Shown here: positions 44,862-53,053 of the stretch, one piece after another | Layout of the letters: each line of letters begins with the position of its first letter | Numbering within the stretch: the first letter of the stretch is position 1 | Assembly: GCF_900102505.1 (NCBI RefSeq) | Contig: NZ_FMVT01000001.1 | Coordinates: 310,001-374,000, forward strand | Origin: Paracoccus tibetensis | GTDB lineage: Bacteria; Pseudomonadota; Alphaproteobacteria; Rhodobacterales; Rhodobacteraceae | DNA length: 64,000 nt | Reading direction: 5' to 3' | The notes under the pieces: generated by a model | What the model was told of the DNA's origin: nothing | Database searches by the model: none | The model's input: the letters and a program-made list of their open reading frames with translations, nothing else | Program-made: the position numbers and the translations under genes

Positions 44862-46196
44862 CTAAACCGTATCGAGATACAGCTCCACCGTCTCCTCGTC
44901 GGACAGCTCGGCCATGTAGTGCAGCTCCTGCCGCTTGGTCATCAGGTAGTTGTCGACCAGGTGCTCGGGGAAGATGCGGCGGATCTGGGGGCAGGCGTCG
45001 AAGGCCTCGATGGCGGCGCCCCAGTCTCCGGGGAGCTGCGCGAGGTTCTGGTCGTAGGCGTTGCCCTTGAAGGCGGGGGGCGGCTCGAGCCCGTCCTGGA
45101 TGCCGTCGAGGGCGGCGCCGAGGATCGCGGCGATGGTGAGGTAGGGGTTCACGTCGCCGCCGGCCACGCGATGCTCGATCCGGCGCGAGCGGGGCGGGCC
45201 GGAGGGGATGCGGATCGCCGCCGTGCGGTTCTCGTAGGCCCAACCGATGCCGGTCGGCGCGTGGGCGTTGGGCACGAGGCGGTCGTAGCTGTTCTCGTGC
45301 GGCGCGAAGAGGAGCGTCGAGCCGGGCATGGCGCGCAGGCAGCCGGCGACGGCTTGGCGCAGGGCGGGGGTGCCCAACTCGCCGCCATCGTCGAAGATGT
45401 TGCGCCCGTCCTCGGTCAGGATCGAGAAATGCATGTGCATGCCGTTGCCCGAGAAGGCCTCGTAGGGCTTGGCCATGAAGCTGGCGGCGAAGCCGTAGGA
45501 ACGGGCGATGCCCTTGACCAGCATCTTGAAGAGCCAGGTGTCGTCGGCCGCCTTCAGGGGATCGGCCTGGTGCATCAGGTTGATCTCGAACTGGCCCGGC
45601 CCGGCCTCGGAAATGGCGGTGTCGGCGGGGATGTCCATCCCCTCGCAGGCGTCATAGAGGGTTGTGAAGAACTGGTCGAAGGCGTCGAGCGCGCGCAGGC
45701 TGAGGACCTCGCCCCCGGTGCGCCGCTTGCCCGAGCGGGGCGAGGGCGGCACGCGCAGGGTGCGGCCGCTGTCGTCGATCAGGAAGAACTCCAGCTCGGT
45801 CGCGACGACCGGGGTCAGTCCGGCCTGCTTGTAGCGGTCGGCGACGCGGGCCAGCGCCTGGCGGGGATCGCCCTCATATGGCCGGCCGTCCGGGTGGAAC
45901 ATCCACAGGGGTAGCAGCGCGGTCGGGGCGGCGTCGAGCCAAGGCATGGGCAGGAAGCCCCGCTCGGTCGGCAGAAGAAGTCCGTCGGGATCGCCGCTCT
46001 CGAAGACCAGCGGGCTGTCCTCGACATCCTCGCCCCAGATGTCGAGGTTCAGCACGGAATAAGGGAACTTGGTCCCTTCCTCCAGCAGCTTGCCGGCATA
46101 GCGCGCCGGGATCCGCTTGCCGCGCGCGACGCCGTTCAGGTCGGCGGCGGCGACGCGGATCGTCTTGACCTCGGGGTGCTCCTTGAGCCAGTTCAT
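44862..46196 (-). CDS. glutamine-synthetase-family ligase (gamma-glutamylamine type)
   Basis: This ATP-dependent ligase of the glutamine synthetase superfamily has 444 residues. Conserved elements are the metal-site Glu region VVATELEFFLID (near 130), GPGQFEINLMH (near 200), NGMHMHFSI (near 250) and NRTAAIRIPSGPPRSRRIEHRVAGGDVNPY-type region near residue 325. It lacks the GlnA adenylylation motif, and the family includes PuuA-like gamma-glutamylputrescine synthetases. It is the last gene of an ABC-transporter operon, 4 bp after a permease, so it probably glutamylates the amine or amino-acid that the transporter takes up. Confidence 0.88.
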   Translation of the reverse strand: MNWLKEHPEVKTIRVAAADLNGVARGKRIPARYAGKLLEEGTKFPYSVLNLDIWGEDVEDSPLVFESGDPDGLLLPTERGFLPMPWLDAAPTALLPLWMFHPDGRPYEGDPRQALARVADRYKQAGLTPVVATELEFFLIDDSGRTLRVPPSPRSGKRRTGGEVLSLRALDAFDQFFTTLYDACEGMDIPADTAISEAGPGQFEINLMHQADPLKAADDTWLFKMLVKGIARSYGFAASFMAKPYEAFSGNGMHMHFSILTEDGRNIFDDGGELGTPALRQAVAGCLRAMPGSTLLFAPHENSYDRLVPNAHAPTGIGWAYENRTAAIRIPSGPPRSRRIEHRVAGGDVNPYLTIAAILGAALDGIQDGLEPPPAFKGNAYDQNLAQLPGDWGAAIEAFDACPQIRRIFPEHLVDNYLMTKRQELHYMAELSDEETVELYLDTV

Positions 46197-46200
46197 CGTC

Positions 46201-47025
46201 TCATCTCAGCAAGAGGGGCCTGTAGCGGATGCGCTTGGCCGCGCCCGGCAGGTGCCGGTTCAGCCGCCGGTTCACCCTGCCAAAAGCCCAGATCAAAGCC
46301 AAGGTGGCGGCGATAAAATAAGCTGCGGCAATGGGGTAGGCGACGAACGGGTTGAAGGTCCGGTCCGCGAAGAAGCGCGCGTAGTAGAGCGCGTCGCCCT
46401 GCTGCTGGAAGGCCGGGAAGCCCGAGAAGAAGACCAGCGTGGTGGCGTGGAAGAGGAAGATCGCCTCGTTCGTGTAGGACGGCCAGGCGAGGCGCAGCAT
46501 CGAGGGCCAGATCACGCGGCGGAAGCGTGTCCAGCCGGTCATGCCGTAGGCGTCGGCGGCCTCCACGTCGCCGCGGGGCACCGCCATCAGCGCACCGTGG
46601 AAGATGTTGGCGGAATAGGCGGCGGTGTTCAGGATCAGGACGATCAGCGCCCCCGCCCAGGCCCGGGTCAGCCAGCTGGTCTGGACGGTGATGCCGAGGA
46701 TGTCGATCCCGGCGCGGGGCAAGAGGACCAGCGCCTCGTAGGCGATGAAGAACTGGATGAAGAGCGGCGAGCCGCGGAACAGGAAGATGAACCAGTCGGC
46801 AGGCTGGCGCAGCCACGGGTTCCCGCTGGCCTTGGCAAGTGCCACCGCGGTCGCGATGAAGAAGCCGATGCTCAGCGCAAGGACGGCAAAGTAGAGGTTC
46901 CAGATCAGGCCCGAGCCGATCAGCGTGAACTGCTGGCAGAGGTCGTAGCCCTCGCGCGGCAGGATGCGCTCGCCATAGCCGATGGCGCGCAGGCCGTAGT
47001 CCTGGATTGTCTGCAGGCAGCTCAT
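46201..47025 (-). CDS. polar amino-acid ABC transporter permease 2 (HisM/GlnP type)
   Basis: This 274-residue permease has about five membrane segments and the EAA loop VEAADAYGMTGWTRFRRVIWP (near residue 173) that docks on the ATPase. FLFRGSPLFIQFFIAYEAL and LILNTAAYSANIFHGAL are typical of the polar amino-acid (HAAT) subfamily. Its start overlaps the permease 1 stop by ATGA. It lies 4 bp before the ligase gene. Confidence 0.92.
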   Translation of the reverse strand: MSCLQTIQDYGLRAIGYGERILPREGYDLCQQFTLIGSGLIWNLYFAVLALSIGFFIATAVALAKASGNPWLRQPADWFIFLFRGSPLFIQFFIAYEALVLLPRAGIDILGITVQTSWLTRAWAGALIVLILNTAAYSANIFHGALMAVPRGDVEAADAYGMTGWTRFRRVIWPSMLRLAWPSYTNEAIFLFHATTLVFFSGFPAFQQQGDALYYARFFADRTFNPFVAYPIAAAYFIAATLALIWAFGRVNRRLNRHLPGAAKRIRYRPLLLR

Positions 47026-47903
47026 GCCGGAACCGCCTTGCGCTGCGCCTCGCCGCCGAGGGTCGCCTGCCCGCGCGACAGGCGTGCGGTGACGCGGCCG
47101 AGCACGCGTTCCGAGATCGCGGTCATCAGAAGGTAGAAGACCAAGAGCGCCAGGAAGTAGTAGAGCCGCCAGTCGGGATGGGGATAGGCGAAGGCGCTGG
47201 TCTTCGAGCCGCCCAACTCGCGCGCCCAGTAGACGATGTCCTCGACCCCCAGGATGAACAGCAGCGGCGTCGCCTTGATGAGGATCATCCACAGGTTCGA
47301 CAGGCCCGGCAATGCGTAGACCCACATCTGCGGGACAAGGACGCGGCGCGTGACCTGGCGGGGGTTCATGCCATAGGCCTCGGCGGTTTCAAGCTGAGCG
47401 CGGGGCACGGCCTGCATCGCGCCGTAGAGGACGTTGGCTGCGAAGGCGCCGAAGACGACCGAGAAGGCGATGATGGCGAGGAACAGGCCATAGGCGTTGT
47501 GCACCCAGTCCGCCGCCGAGTTCAGCGGCAGCTTGGCCGCGGCGCAGACGACGAAGTCGTTGCCCTGCCGCACCGGCTGGCTGCTGTCGCAGAGGACCTG
47601 GTGGCGGACCCATTCGAAGGCCTGGTCCAGCGCGATCGGCACGAAGAGGAAGAACAGGATGTCCGGGATGCCCCGCACCATCGAGGTGTAGGTCTTGCCC
47701 AGCCAGCGCAGCGGCGCGAAGCCCGACCGCGAGGCCATCGCCCCGCCATAGCCCAGCAGCAGCGCCAGCGGCGCGGTGATCGCCAGAAGCAGCAGCACCG
47801 TCCCGAAGCTGGCATAGAACAGCATGTGGGTGCCGGTCGTGAGATAGCACGACAGCCAGACGAGCCCCTCGAGCTGGGACGGATCGGAGCAGTAGGAGAA
47901 CAT
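47022..47903 (-). CDS. polar amino-acid ABC transporter permease 1 (HisQ type)
   Basis: This 293-residue permease has five or six membrane segments and the EAA loop LETAEAYGMNPRQVTRRVLVP (near 190). VRGIPDILFFLFVPIAL and FGAFAANVLYGAMQAVPRAQ are typical of the HAAT subfamily. A larger periplasmic loop near 95-125 has a Cys-rich stretch. It is separated from the binding-protein gene by a stem-loop, typical of operons in which the binding protein is made in excess. Confidence 0.92.
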   Translation of the reverse strand: MFSYCSDPSQLEGLVWLSCYLTTGTHMLFYASFGTVLLLLAITAPLALLLGYGGAMASRSGFAPLRWLGKTYTSMVRGIPDILFFLFVPIALDQAFEWVRHQVLCDSSQPVRQGNDFVVCAAAKLPLNSAADWVHNAYGLFLAIIAFSVVFGAFAANVLYGAMQAVPRAQLETAEAYGMNPRQVTRRVLVPQMWVYALPGLSNLWMILIKATPLLFILGVEDIVYWARELGGSKTSAFAYPHPDWRLYYFLALLVFYLLMTAISERVLGRVTARLSRGQATLGGEAQRKAVPA

Positions 47904-47922
47904 GCGCTTGCCCTGAAGGCCA

Positions 47923-47940
47923 CCGCCGCAGGTGCGGCGG
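47923..47940 (-). other. stem-loop between binding-protein and permease genes
   Basis: Perfect 8-bp inverted repeat (CCGCCGCA-GG-TGCGGCGG) 17 bp after the binding-protein stop, without a T tract. Such stem-loops usually stabilise the upstream transcript or limit read-through. Confidence 0.6.
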
Positions 47941-47956
47941 CGGCAGTGGGATCATA

Positions 47957-48694
47957 TCACTCGAAGGTCAGCGCGTCCTCGCCGAACCACTTGACGATCA
48001 GCTCGTTCAGGCTGCCGTCCTCCTTCATCGCGGTGATGGCCGTGTCGAACTGCTCGCGCAGCTCGGTGTCGGACTGGCGCAGGCCCATGCCGATGCCCTC
48101 GCCCAGGGGGACGGTGTCGAAGCCTTCGACCCAGACCAGCTCGCCGCCCGATTCCTCGACGATGGGGGCGAGGAAGTCCTTGTCGGCGAAGACCGCGTCA
48201 GCCTCGCCGTTGCGGACGGCGGCGACGGTCTGGTCGGGGTTCGGGAATTCCAGCAGCGTGGCGCCGGTCTCGGCAACATGGCCCGCCTGGATGGTGTTCG
48301 TCTGCGCGGCGACGATGCCGCCTTCCACGTCCACATCCGCCGACAGCGCCGCATAGGCCGAGGGCATGGCGGGCGTATAGGGCTGGGTGAACTGGATGAC
48401 CTGCTGGCGCTCCTCGTTGATGTTCATGCCGGCCATGATCGTGTCGTAATTGCCCGACACGAGGTTCGGGATGATCGAATCCCAATCGTTGCGGACCCAG
48501 GTGCAGGTCAGGCCGGCGCGCTCGCACAGGGCATTTCCCAGCTCGATCTCGAAGCCGGTGACCTGGCCCGAGGCGTCGTCGATGAAGTTGTACGGAGGGT
48601 AGGCGCCCTCGGTGCCCATGCGGATGGTCTGCTGGGCCGAGGCCAGACCAGCGGTCACGGCAAGGGCGGCGGCGGCAAGCGTCAGCGTCTTCAT
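47957..48694 (-). CDS. polar amino-acid ABC transporter substrate-binding protein
   Basis: This periplasmic binding protein (family 3, HisJ/ArgT-like) has 245 residues: signal peptide MKTLTLAAAALAVTAGLASA/QQ, TEGAYPPYNFIDDASGQVTGFEIEL-type start of the mature domain, Asn-Asp-Trp-Asp-Ser-Ile-Ile region and IMAGMNINEERQQVIQFTQPYTPAM-type signature. A Cys pair (ERAGLTC) fits the disulfide of HisJ-like proteins. It binds a basic or polar amino acid or an amine; opine- or polyamine-type ligands are also possible given the downstream ligase. Confidence 0.92.
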   Translation of the reverse strand: MKTLTLAAAALAVTAGLASAQQTIRMGTEGAYPPYNFIDDASGQVTGFEIELGNALCERAGLTCTWVRNDWDSIIPNLVSGNYDTIMAGMNINEERQQVIQFTQPYTPAMPSAYAALSADVDVEGGIVAAQTNTIQAGHVAETGATLLEFPNPDQTVAAVRNGEADAVFADKDFLAPIVEESGGELVWVEGFDTVPLGEGIGMGLRQSDTELREQFDTAITAMKEDGSLNELIVKWFGEDALTFE

Positions 48695-48715
48695 GCGTCT
48701 CTCCTGTTGGTTTTC

Positions 48716-49513
48716 TTAATCGGCCATCGTCGCGCTGAGGAAGCCGCGCAGGCGATCCGTCTGCGGCGCTCCGAACAGCTGCGATGGCGGGCCTTCTTCG
48801 CAGATCACGCCCTGGTGCAGGAACACGACGTGATCGCTGACATCGGCGGCCAGCCGCATGTCATGGGTGACGAGGATCATGGTCCGGTGCTCGCCGGCCA
48901 GGTCCTTGATGACCTTGACGACCTCCTGCTGCAGCTCGGGATCGAGCGCGCTGGTCGGTTCGTCGAAAAGAAGCGCCTTCGGCTCCATGCAGAGCGCGCG
49001 GGCGATGGCGGCGCGCTGCTGCTGGCCGCCCGACAGCTGTGCGGGCCAGGCGTCCGCCTTGTCGCCGATGCCGACCTTGGCCAGCAGGGCACGGGCGCGG
49101 TCCTCGACGGCGGCGCGGTCGTGCTTGAGGACCGTGACCGGCGCCTCCATCACGTTCTGCAGCACCGTCATGTGGGACCACAGGTTGAACTGCTGGAACA
49201 CCATCGACAGGTTCGTGCGCATCCGCGTCACCTGCGCCCGGTCGGCCGGCACCCGCGCGGCGCCCGTGCCCTTCCAGCGCACCGGCTCGCCCTCGAAGAG
49301 GATCTCGCCGCCCTGGCTGTTCTCCAGCAGGTTGCAGCAGCGCAGCAGCGTGGACTTGCCCGAGCCGGACGAGCCGATCAGGCTGATCACGTGGCCGCGC
49401 GGCGCGGTCATGGAAACGCCCTTCAGCACCTCCAGCGGGCCGTAGGCCTTGTGGAGGTCGCGGATCTCGATGACCGGGGCAGAGGGCGTGGTGGCGGCAG
49501 CGTTCATCATCAT
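48716..49513 (-). CDS. polar amino-acid ABC transporter ATP-binding protein
   Basis: This 265-residue HisP/GlnQ-type ATPase has Walker A GSSGSGKST (about 51-59), Q-loop VFQQFNLW, signature LSGGQQQRAAIARAL, Walker B LLFDEPTSALDPE and the switch His in VTHDM. It starts at the first of three consecutive ATG codons; the exact one is unclear. It is the first gene of the operon ATPase - binding protein - permease - permease - ligase. Confidence 0.93.
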   Translation of the reverse strand: MMMNAAATTPSAPVIEIRDLHKAYGPLEVLKGVSMTAPRGHVISLIGSSGSGKSTLLRCCNLLENSQGGEILFEGEPVRWKGTGAARVPADRAQVTRMRTNLSMVFQQFNLWSHMTVLQNVMEAPVTVLKHDRAAVEDRARALLAKVGIGDKADAWPAQLSGGQQQRAAIARALCMEPKALLFDEPTSALDPELQQEVVKVIKDLAGEHRTMILVTHDMRLAADVSDHVVFLHQGVICEEGPPSQLFGAPQTDRLRGFLSATMAD

Positions 49514-49560
49514 CGCGACATTGGGCGATAAGTCTGCCGGATTTGCAACGGGGTGGACGG

Positions 49561-49588
49561 GGCAACCTGCCGATAAGCGCAGGTTGCC
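49561..49588 (-). terminator. stem-loop downstream of purS (weak terminator candidate)
   Basis: A perfect 10-bp stem (GGCAACCTGC / GCAGGTTGCC) with an 8-base loop lies 18 bp after the purS stop and 48 bp before the ABC operon start. No T tract follows on either strand, so it could be a Rho-dependent or partial terminator, or a processing site. Confidence 0.5.
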
Positions 49589-49606
49589 GCTACGTCAGAT
49601 CAGGGA

Positions 49607-49846
49607 TCAGGCAATCTCGATCGAGTATTTCTCGATCACGGTATTGGCCAGCAGCCCCTCGCACATGCGGGCGACCTCGGCACGCGCCGCCTCGGCGTCG
49701 GTGGAGTCCAGGTCCAGCTCGACCAGCTTGCCCTGCCGGACGCCGGTGACGCCGGAATGGCCGAGACCCCCGAGGGCGCTGCGGATCGCCTCGCCCTGCG
49801 GGTCCAGAACGCCGTCCTTCAGCATGATGGTGACGCGTGCTTTCAT
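49607..49846 (-). CDS. purS: phosphoribosylformylglycinamidine synthase subunit PurS
   Basis: This is the small subunit of the PurLQS enzyme of purine synthesis; it joins PurQ to PurL. The 79 residues match the family. MKARVTIMLKDGVLDPQGEAI leads into GLGHSGVTGVRQGKLVELDL and ANTVIEKYSIEI. It lies 10 bp after purC. purQ and purL do not follow here; an ABC transporter operon does, so they must lie elsewhere. Confidence 0.95.
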   Translation of the reverse strand: MKARVTIMLKDGVLDPQGEAIRSALGGLGHSGVTGVRQGKLVELDLDSTDAEAARAEVARMCEGLLANTVIEKYSIEIA

Positions 49847-49856
49847 GGCGGCTTCC

Positions 49857-50618
49857 TTAGTTGATCGCGGTCGGTTTGAGGCTGGTTGTGTTGGCCGGCA
49901 TCAGGCCGAGCCGGCGCGCGACCTCGGTATAGGCGTCGGTCAGGCTGCCCAGATCGCGGCGGAACACGTCCTTGTCCAGCTTCTGGCCGGTCTTCACGTC
50001 CCAGAGGCGGCAGCTGTCGGGGCTGATCTCGTCGGCGACGATCAGGCGCATGAAGTCGTTGTCCCAGACCCGGCCGATCTCGATCTTGAAGTCGATCAGC
50101 TTGATCCCGGCGCCGTAGAAGACGCCCGACAGGAAGTCGTTCACGCGCAGTGCCAGCGACACGATGTCGTCCAGGTCCTGCTGCGTCGCCCAACCGAAGG
50201 CGATGATGTATTCCTCGGAGACCATCGGATCGCCCAGCTCGTCGTTCTTGAAGCTGTATTCGACGATGGGACGGGGCAGGGCGGACCCTTCCTCCAGCCC
50301 GAGGCGCTTGGAGAGCGAGCCGGCGGCGAAGTTGCGCACGATCACCTCCAGCGGGATGATCTCGACCTGGCGGATCAGCTGCTCGCGCATGTTGATCCGG
50401 CGGATGAAGTGGTTGGGAACGCCAATGTTCGTCAGGCCGTTCATGAAGAACTCGGACAGGCGGTTGTTCAGGACGCCCTTGCCCTCGATCGTGGCCCGCT
50501 TCTGCGCGTTGAAGGCGGTGGCGTCGTCCTTGAAGTACTGGATCAGCGTGCCCGGCTCGGTGCCTTCGTAAAGGATCTTCGCCTTGCCTTCGTAAACCTT
50601 CTTGCGCCGCGGTGCCAT
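49857..50618 (-). CDS. purC: SAICAR synthetase (phosphoribosylaminoimidazole-succinocarboxamide synthase)
   Basis: This ATP-dependent enzyme of purine synthesis joins aspartate to CAIR. It has 253 residues, the short bacterial type. [31 protein letters not shown] at the start, [18 protein letters not shown] (near 95) and DFKIEIGR (near 180) are the family blocks. It is divergent from the zeta-subunit gene and leads purC-purS. Confidence 0.96.
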   Translation of the reverse strand: MAPRRKKVYEGKAKILYEGTEPGTLIQYFKDDATAFNAQKRATIEGKGVLNNRLSEFFMNGLTNIGVPNHFIRRINMREQLIRQVEIIPLEVIVRNFAAGSLSKRLGLEEGSALPRPIVEYSFKNDELGDPMVSEEYIIAFGWATQQDLDDIVSLALRVNDFLSGVFYGAGIKLIDFKIEIGRVWDNDFMRLIVADEISPDSCRLWDVKTGQKLDKDVFRRDLGSLTDAYTEVARRLGLMPANTTSLKPTAIN

Positions 50619-50750
50619 GGGCTACCCCACCTTTCGCATGTCCCCAAAGTGGCGCTTTATCCCGGATCACCCTCCGGGGGCAAGTCGAGGCTTGCGAGGC
50701 CTGCCCGCGCGGTGGCATACCCGAAGCCAACGGATTGACAGGAGGGGACG

Positions 50751-51065
50751 ATGTCCACGTTCGACGACCGCGAGCGCGCCTACGAGGCGAAGTTCGCCCA
50801 TGACGCCGATCTGCGCTTCAAGGCCGAGGCGCGCCGCAACCGCCTGCTGGGCGAATGGGCGGCCGAAAAGCTGGGCAAGACCGGCGACGAGGCCCGCGCC
50901 TACGCGATGAGCGTCGTGACCTCGGATTTCGAGGAGCCGGGCGAGGAGGACGTCTTCCGCAAGGTCGAGGCGGACCTGGCCGGCCATGCCGACGCCGCCG
51001 AGATCCGGGCGCAGATGTCGCGCCTGATGGACGAAGCGCGCCGGCAGGTGGCCGACGAGAGCTGA
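50751..51065 (+). CDS. F1-ATPase inhibitor zeta subunit (DUF1476)
   Basis: This 104-residue protein matches the zeta inhibitor of the F1Fo-ATPase first described in Paracoccus denitrificans. Its N-terminal inhibitory helix reads MSTFDDRERAYEAKFAHDADL and is followed by FKAEARRNRLLGEWAAEKLG and a C-terminal helical bundle. It blocks ATP hydrolysis by F1. GACAGGAGGGG precedes the ATG and an intrinsic terminator follows, so it is a single-gene unit divergent from purC. Confidence 0.93.
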   Translation: MSTFDDRERAYEAKFAHDADLRFKAEARRNRLLGEWAAEKLGKTGDEARAYAMSVVTSDFEEPGEEDVFRKVEADLAGHADAAEIRAQMSRLMDEARRQVADES

Positions 51066-51089
51066 GCGCCGCCTCAGCCGGCCGATCCG

Positions 51090-51112
51090 GGGGCGCCGCG
51101 GCGCCCCTTTTT
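51090..51112 (+). terminator. intrinsic terminator of the zeta-subunit gene
   Basis: A palindrome GGGGCGCC-GC-GGCGCCCC is followed directly by TTTTT, 24 bp after the stop. Confidence 0.9.
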
Positions 51113-51156
51113 CGTGCCATGTTGCCAATCCACGCCCGCCGCCGCAGGATGCCGCC

Positions 51157-51942
51157 ATGAAAATCGCAAGCTTCAACATCAACGGCGTCAAGGCGCGGAT
51201 CGAGGCGCTGAGCGCCTGGCTAACCTCGACCGACACGGACATCGTGGTGCTGCAGGAAATCAAGTCCGTGGACGAGACCTTCCCGCGCGAGCATTTCGAG
51301 GACATGGGCTGGCGGGTCGAGACGCATGGCCAGAAGGGCTTCAACGGCGTCGCGATCCTGTCGCGCCTGCCGCTGGAGGACATCACGTGCGGCCTGCCGG
51401 GCGACGAGACGGACGAGCAGGCCCGCTATATCGAGGCGACGGTGGTCGGCAGCTTCGCGGTGCGCGTCGCGGGCCTCTACCTGCCGAACGGCAACCCGGC
51501 GCCGGGTCCGAAATACGACTACAAGCTAGCCTGGATGGAGCGCCTGCGGGCGCGCGCGGCCGAGCTGCTGGCGGCCGAGATGCCGGTCGTCATGCTGGGC
51601 GACTACAACATCATCCCCGAGCCGCGCGACGCGGCCAGGCCCGAGGCCTGGACCGAAGACGCGCTGTTCCTGCCGCAGAGCCGCGCGGCCTTCCGCGCCA
51701 TCGTGAACCAAGGCTGGACCGACGCCATCCGCATCCGCGACCCTCACGCGACGCGGGGGCCCTTTACCTTCTGGGACTACCAGGCGAACTCGTGGCAGCG
51801 CGACAACGGCATCCGCATCGATCATCTGCTGCTGTCCCCGCAGGCGGCCGACCTGATGGTGGATGCCGGCGTCGATCGCGACACGCGGGCGGGCGAGAAG
51901 CCGAGCGATCACGTCCCGGTCTGGGTGCGGCTGGCGGCCTGA
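51157..51942 (+). CDS. xthA: exodeoxyribonuclease III
   Basis: This AP endonuclease/3'-5' exonuclease of base excision repair has 261 residues. Active-site regions of the family are visible: SFNINGVKARIEAL, LQEIKS (catalytic Glu near 34), LGDYNIIPEPRDA (Asp-x-Asn near 146) and IDHLLLSP...SDHVPVW (catalytic Asp-His near 250). A GC-rich repeat follows the stop. Confidence 0.95.
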   Translation: MKIASFNINGVKARIEALSAWLTSTDTDIVVLQEIKSVDETFPREHFEDMGWRVETHGQKGFNGVAILSRLPLEDITCGLPGDETDEQARYIEATVVGSFAVRVAGLYLPNGNPAPGPKYDYKLAWMERLRARAAELLAAEMPVVMLGDYNIIPEPRDAARPEAWTEDALFLPQSRAAFRAIVNQGWTDAIRIRDPHATRGPFTFWDYQANSWQRDNGIRIDHLLLSPQAADLMVDAGVDRDTRAGEKPSDHVPVWVRLAA

Positions 51943-51965
51943 GTCAGCGCGTCACCGTGGTCGAT

Positions 51966-52020
51966 TGCGTCCCGCGCAGAGCCGGGGGCGCTGCGCCCCC
52001 CGGACCCCCCGCCGCGCCGC
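51966..52020. repeat. GC-rich palindromic intergenic repeat, copy 7
   Basis: It starts TGCGTCCCGCG like copies 1 and 4, followed by GGGGGCGCTGCGCCCCC and C-rich sequence; the GGATATTT tail is absent. It lies between the convergent xthA and cation-efflux genes. Confidence 0.65.
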
Positions 52021-52021
52021 G

Positions 52022-52909
52022 CTAGATGACGAGGACGCCCGAATGCTTGGCCTTGTGCTCGGGTTCGACATGGATGGTGATCTGCGCCTCGGGCAGGCGG
52101 GTCTTCAGCGAGGCCTCGATCCGGTCGCAGATGTCATGGGCGTCGGCCACGGTCGTCTCGCCGGGCACGACGAGGTGGAAGTCGATGAAGGTCACGCGGC
52201 CCGCATGGCGCGTCCGCAGGTCATGCGCCTCGAGCGCGCCGTCGCCGCTGCCCGAGATGATCTCGCGGATGTCCCTGAGCGTCGCGGTCGGCACGGCCTC
52301 GTCCATCAGGCCCGAGAGCGAGGCGGTCATCACCTTCCAGCCGGACCAGAGGATGTTGACGCCGACCAGCATGGCGAGGATCGGATCGAGGAACAGCCAG
52401 CCGGTCGCCGTCGCCAGCCCGACGCCGATCAGCACCCCGGCCGACGAGATCACATCCGTCGCCAGATGCTTGCCATCCGCCACCAGCGCCGGCGAGCGCA
52501 GGCGCCGGCCCTGGCGCAGCAGCACGAGGCACCAGAAGGCGTTGACCGCGCCCGCCGCCGCGTTGATCGCCAGGCCGAGGCCGGCCTGCTCGATGGCGCG
52601 GGGTGACTGGAAGGCCCGCCATGCCTCGTTCAGGATGAGGAGAGCGGCGACGATGATCAGGACGCCCTCGAGGACGGCGCTGAAGAACTCGGCCTTGTGA
52701 TGGCCGTAGGGATGGCCTTGGTCGGCCGGACGCTGCGCGATGCGGATGGCGACGAGGGCGGCGATCGCGGTGGCGACGTTGACCGTGCTCTCCAGCGCGT
52801 CCGACAGCAGCGCGACCGAGCCGGTCAGCCACCAGGCGAGCGACTTCAGACCGAGGACGAGCAGCCCGATCACGATGCTGCCGATGGCGATTTTCACGGT
52901 CTGATGCAT
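52022..52909 (-). CDS. cation diffusion facilitator (CDF) family transporter
   Basis: This divalent metal/proton antiporter has 295 residues: six membrane segments followed by a cytoplasmic ferredoxin-like domain (about 200-290). SLAWWLTGSVALLSDALESTVNV carries the HxxxD-like site region with Asp37, and GKHLATDVISSAGV (near 137) holds the paired His/Asp of TM5. The ending IHVEPEHKAKHSG is His-rich. Zn, Fe, Co or Mn are all possible. The ATG at 52909 is chosen because it begins the first helix region; no good ribosome-binding site is visible, and an upstream in-frame TTG at 52969 is a possible alternative. Confidence 0.88.
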   Translation of the reverse strand: MHQTVKIAIGSIVIGLLVLGLKSLAWWLTGSVALLSDALESTVNVATAIAALVAIRIAQRPADQGHPYGHHKAEFFSAVLEGVLIIVAALLILNEAWRAFQSPRAIEQAGLGLAINAAAGAVNAFWCLVLLRQGRRLRSPALVADGKHLATDVISSAGVLIGVGLATATGWLFLDPILAMLVGVNILWSGWKVMTASLSGLMDEAVPTATLRDIREIISGSGDGALEAHDLRTRHAGRVTFIDFHLVVPGETTVADAHDICDRIEASLKTRLPEAQITIHVEPEHKAKHSGVLVI

Positions 52910-53011
52910 GGGGCGCAGAGATTGGGGGATGCCTGCACGTCCTGTGGCAGATGCGCCCCGGCTGCACAACCCGCGGCGTCACCCGCGCGGCCGCATTGCG
53001 GCGCGGGGGCG

Positions 53012-53047
53012 CCGGCGCATGGACCCGCTCGCAGGTCCATGCGCCGG
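53012..53047 (-). terminator. strong stem-loop after the CsbD-like gene
   Basis: A perfect 14-bp stem (CCGGCGCATGGACC / GGTCCATGCGCCGG) with an 8-base loop lies 6 bp after the CsbD-like stop. There is no T tract, so it is a transcript-end stabiliser or Rho-dependent site rather than a classic intrinsic terminator. Confidence 0.6.
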
Positions 53048-53053
53048 GACGGG

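Noticed and set aside
44501-45914. Two + strand frames over the ATPase remnant and the glutamine-synthetase-like gene
   Set aside because: The minus-strand reading gives recognisable ATPase and ligase motifs; the + frames do not.
50734-50739. Perfect TTGACA -35 box upstream of the zeta-subunit gene
   Set aside because: It lies only 12 bases before the start codon and overlaps the ribosome-binding site, so it cannot act as a -35 box for this gene.
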